NCBI GenBank assembly: GCA_002352125.1
Contig: DEHU01000281.1
Span: forward strand, 446-9,277
Reading direction: 5' to 3'
Origin: Competibacteraceae bacterium UBA2792
Lineage (GTDB): Bacteria; Pseudomonadota; Gammaproteobacteria; Competibacterales; Competibacteraceae
Length of the DNA stretch: 8,832 nucleotides
Every line of letters begins with the position of its first letter. Position 1 is the first letter of the stretch. The notes beneath the pieces are model-generated. The model was not told the origin of the DNA. It searched no databases and saw only the letters and a list, made by a program, of their open reading frames with translations. The position numbers and the translations under genes were made by a program. This document shows positions 7,352 to 8,832 of this stretch, in pieces.

Positions 7352-8832
7352 ATGCGTGACTCGCGAGATCATTCGGCGTCGAAAGGATTTTCTGTCACTT
7401 ACCTGGCTTTGCTGGGCACGCTGGTGTTGTTCATCGTGCTGATGGGCATCATCTTCACCGTCCTGGCGTGGCAAGACGACCAAAACGAAATCCGTTTCAA
7501 GCTCGTTGGCGAGCAGCGCTTCCTGTCGCGCGCGCTGGTGACGGAAGCCCTTGAAGCCGCACGCGGCAAGGAGGCGGCGTTCGCCAAGCTCAAGGAGGAC
7601 CGCGACCGCTTCGAGCAGGCGCTGAACGATCAAAAGAGCGGTAATTCCGCGCTCGGTTTGTCGCCTTCGCCGGAGGTGGTCCGGCCACAACTGGATCAAT
7701 TGGAGAACGGTTGGAAGACGATAAAGGCCGAAATCGATATCTTGCTGGCCGGGCGCGAACCGGTGGTGTCGGTCAGCAATTTCGTGCCGCTGCTGGAAAG
7801 TTCCCTGACCCAGATCGTCACCTTATCCGACGAGATCGCCAAGAGTTTGGCCAACAACCGCGTCGATCCCAAGCAGGTTTATCTGGCCACCTACCAACTG
7901 CGGCTGGGGCAACAAATCGAGAGCGATCTGAAGCGAATGTTGGCGGAGGGCGGTGCCGCCGTCGCTGCCGCCGCCGACCGGTTCAGCCGCAACATCAACC
8001 TGTTCGGCCGGGTTCTCAAGGGGATGCGCGACGGCGATGCCCGATTGGGTGTCGAGCGCGTGACGCTCCCCGACAGCGCCGGCAAGCTGACCGATCTCGC
8101 CGAGCGATTCAAGTCGCTCGAAACCGAAACTTCGCGCGTCGCCGATCGTGCGTCGGAGCTGGTCAAAGCCCAAAACGCCGCCCAAAACATCGCCGAAAAG
8201 GGTGATGGCTTGTTGGAAGCCACCACCAAGCTGCTCGAAGCCTACACCGAGAACAGCCGCCAATTCCGGCTGCTCGGCGTGCCGCTCAATTACCAGGTCG
8301 CTTACGCTCTGGGCATTCTCGCCCTGATCCTGCTGTTCGTGCTGTTCTATGTCCAGAACCGCGAAAGCCGGCGGCGGTTGCTGGAAAGCGAACAACGCAA
8401 GCAGGAAACCGAAGAGCAGAACCGCCGCAATCAGGACGCGATCCTCCGCTTGCTCGACGAGCTGGGCAACCTCGCCGAAGGCGATTTGACCGTGCAGGCC
8501 AGCGTCACCGAGGACATCACCGGCGCCATCGCCGATTCCGTCAACTACGCTATCGAAGCGCTGCGCGATTTGGTTTCCACCATCAACAATACGTCGGGAT
8601 TGGTGGCCGCCGCCGTGCAGGAAACCAGCGCCATCGCCGACCGGCTGGCCAAATCCAGCGAGATCCAGGCCCGACAGATCGAAAACGTCAGCGCGACCGT
8701 GACGCAAATGGCGCATTCGATGGACGAGGTGTCGTCCAAGACCGCTGCATCCGCCGAAGTGGCCGAGAAATCGGTGGGTATCGCCCACGAAGGTGGCGAC
8801 CGGGTGCGGCGCACCATCAACGGCATGAACGC
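7352..8832 (+). CDS. pilJ: Type IV pilus methyl-accepting chemoreceptor PilJ, 3'-truncated by window edge
   Basis: PilJ is the inner-membrane chemoreceptor of the Pil-Chp system; in Pseudomonas it senses pilin/surface contact and feeds PilI-ChpA signalling. About 493 codons are visible of an expected 680 or so. Residues about 14-40 form the first membrane segment (YLALLGTLVLFIVLMGIIF). The periplasmic part (about 41-315) begins with a PilJ-type sensor motif GEQRFLSRA (53-61). The second membrane segment is about 316-335 (ALGILALILLFVLFYV). A HAMP region follows, including LGNLAEGDLTV (371-381), and then the start of the coiled-coil signalling domain with VQETSAIADRL and repeated Ala/Ser/Glu heptads. 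The kinase-contact tip lies beyond the edge. The ATG at 7352 is the first possible start after the in-frame TAA at 7331-7333; its Shine-Dalgarno is weak (GAG at 7341-7343). It is probably co-transcribed with pilI. Confidence 0.95.
   Translation, partial: MRDSRDHSASKGFSVTYLALLGTLVLFIVLMGIIFTVLAWQDDQNEIRFKLVGEQRFLSRALVTEALEAARGKEAAFAKLKEDRDRFEQALNDQKSGNSALGLSPSPEVVRPQLDQLENGWKTIKAEIDILLAGREPVVSVSNFVPLLESSLTQIVTLSDEIAKSLANNRVDPKQVYLATYQLRLGQQIESDLKRMLAEGGAAVAAAADRFSRNINLFGRVLKGMRDGDARLGVERVTLPDSAGKLTDLAERFKSLETETSRVADRASELVKAQNAAQNIAEKGDGLLEATTKLLEAYTENSRQFRLLGVPLNYQVAYALGILALILLFVLFYVQNRESRRRLLESEQRKQETEEQNRRNQDAILRLLDELGNLAEGDLTVQASVTEDITGAIADSVNYAIEALRDLVSTINNTSGLVAAAVQETSAIADRLAKSSEIQARQIENVSATVTQMAHSMDEVSSKTAASAEVAEKSVGIAHEGGDRVRRTINGMN

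Noticed and set aside
7823..8788. Minus-strand open frame of 321 codons opposite pilJ
   Set aside because: It is antisense to a clear PilJ reading frame; its Gly/Asp/Val-rich composition is what the complement of such codons gives.

Overview
This window looks like chromosomal DNA from a GC-rich gammaproteobacterium with type IV pili. The evidence is the gene content and order: a TonB3-like gene and gshB lie divergent from pilI-pilJ, as in Pseudomonas aeruginosa. The surroundings (hsdR beside mnmE, no pilG/pilH before pilI) differ from Pseudomonas, so another gammaproteobacterial lineage is likely. I cannot name the genus from sequence alone.

Layout, left to right. Bases 1-2790 (+) hold most of a type I restriction-modification motor/nuclease subunit (hsdR), cut by the left edge. 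After 65 bases comes mnmE (2856-4202, +), the tRNA U34-modification GTPase, complete to its C-terminal Cys motif. A 103-base gap separates its stop from the stop of a convergent gene. The minus strand carries two genes transcribed right to left: gshB (glutathione synthetase, 6400 down to 5405), then a TonB-family gene (5433 down to 4306) whose start codon lies inside the 3' end of gshB (29-base overlap). A 303-base intergenic region (6401-6703), GC-rich on the left and AT-rich on the right, separates gshB from the divergent pilI (6704-7276, +; CheW-like adaptor) and pilJ (7352 to the right edge, +; methyl-accepting chemoreceptor, cut by the window).

How the genes fit together. PilI and PilJ belong to the Pil-Chp chemosensory system that controls type IV pilus extension and retraction and, in Pseudomonas, cAMP and surface sensing. 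The TonB-like protein resembles P. aeruginosa TonB3, which is encoded beside gshB and affects twitching and pilus assembly, so the right half is a version of a conserved pilus neighbourhood. The response-regulator genes pilG and pilH, which in Pseudomonas lie between gshB and pilI, are absent here. The left half joins a variable defence gene (hsdR) to a housekeeping gene (mnmE).

I found no RNA genes, insertion sequences, CRISPR arrays or clearly new system. The points worth a second look are gene order, an overlapping gene pair and the structure of the divergent intergenic region.
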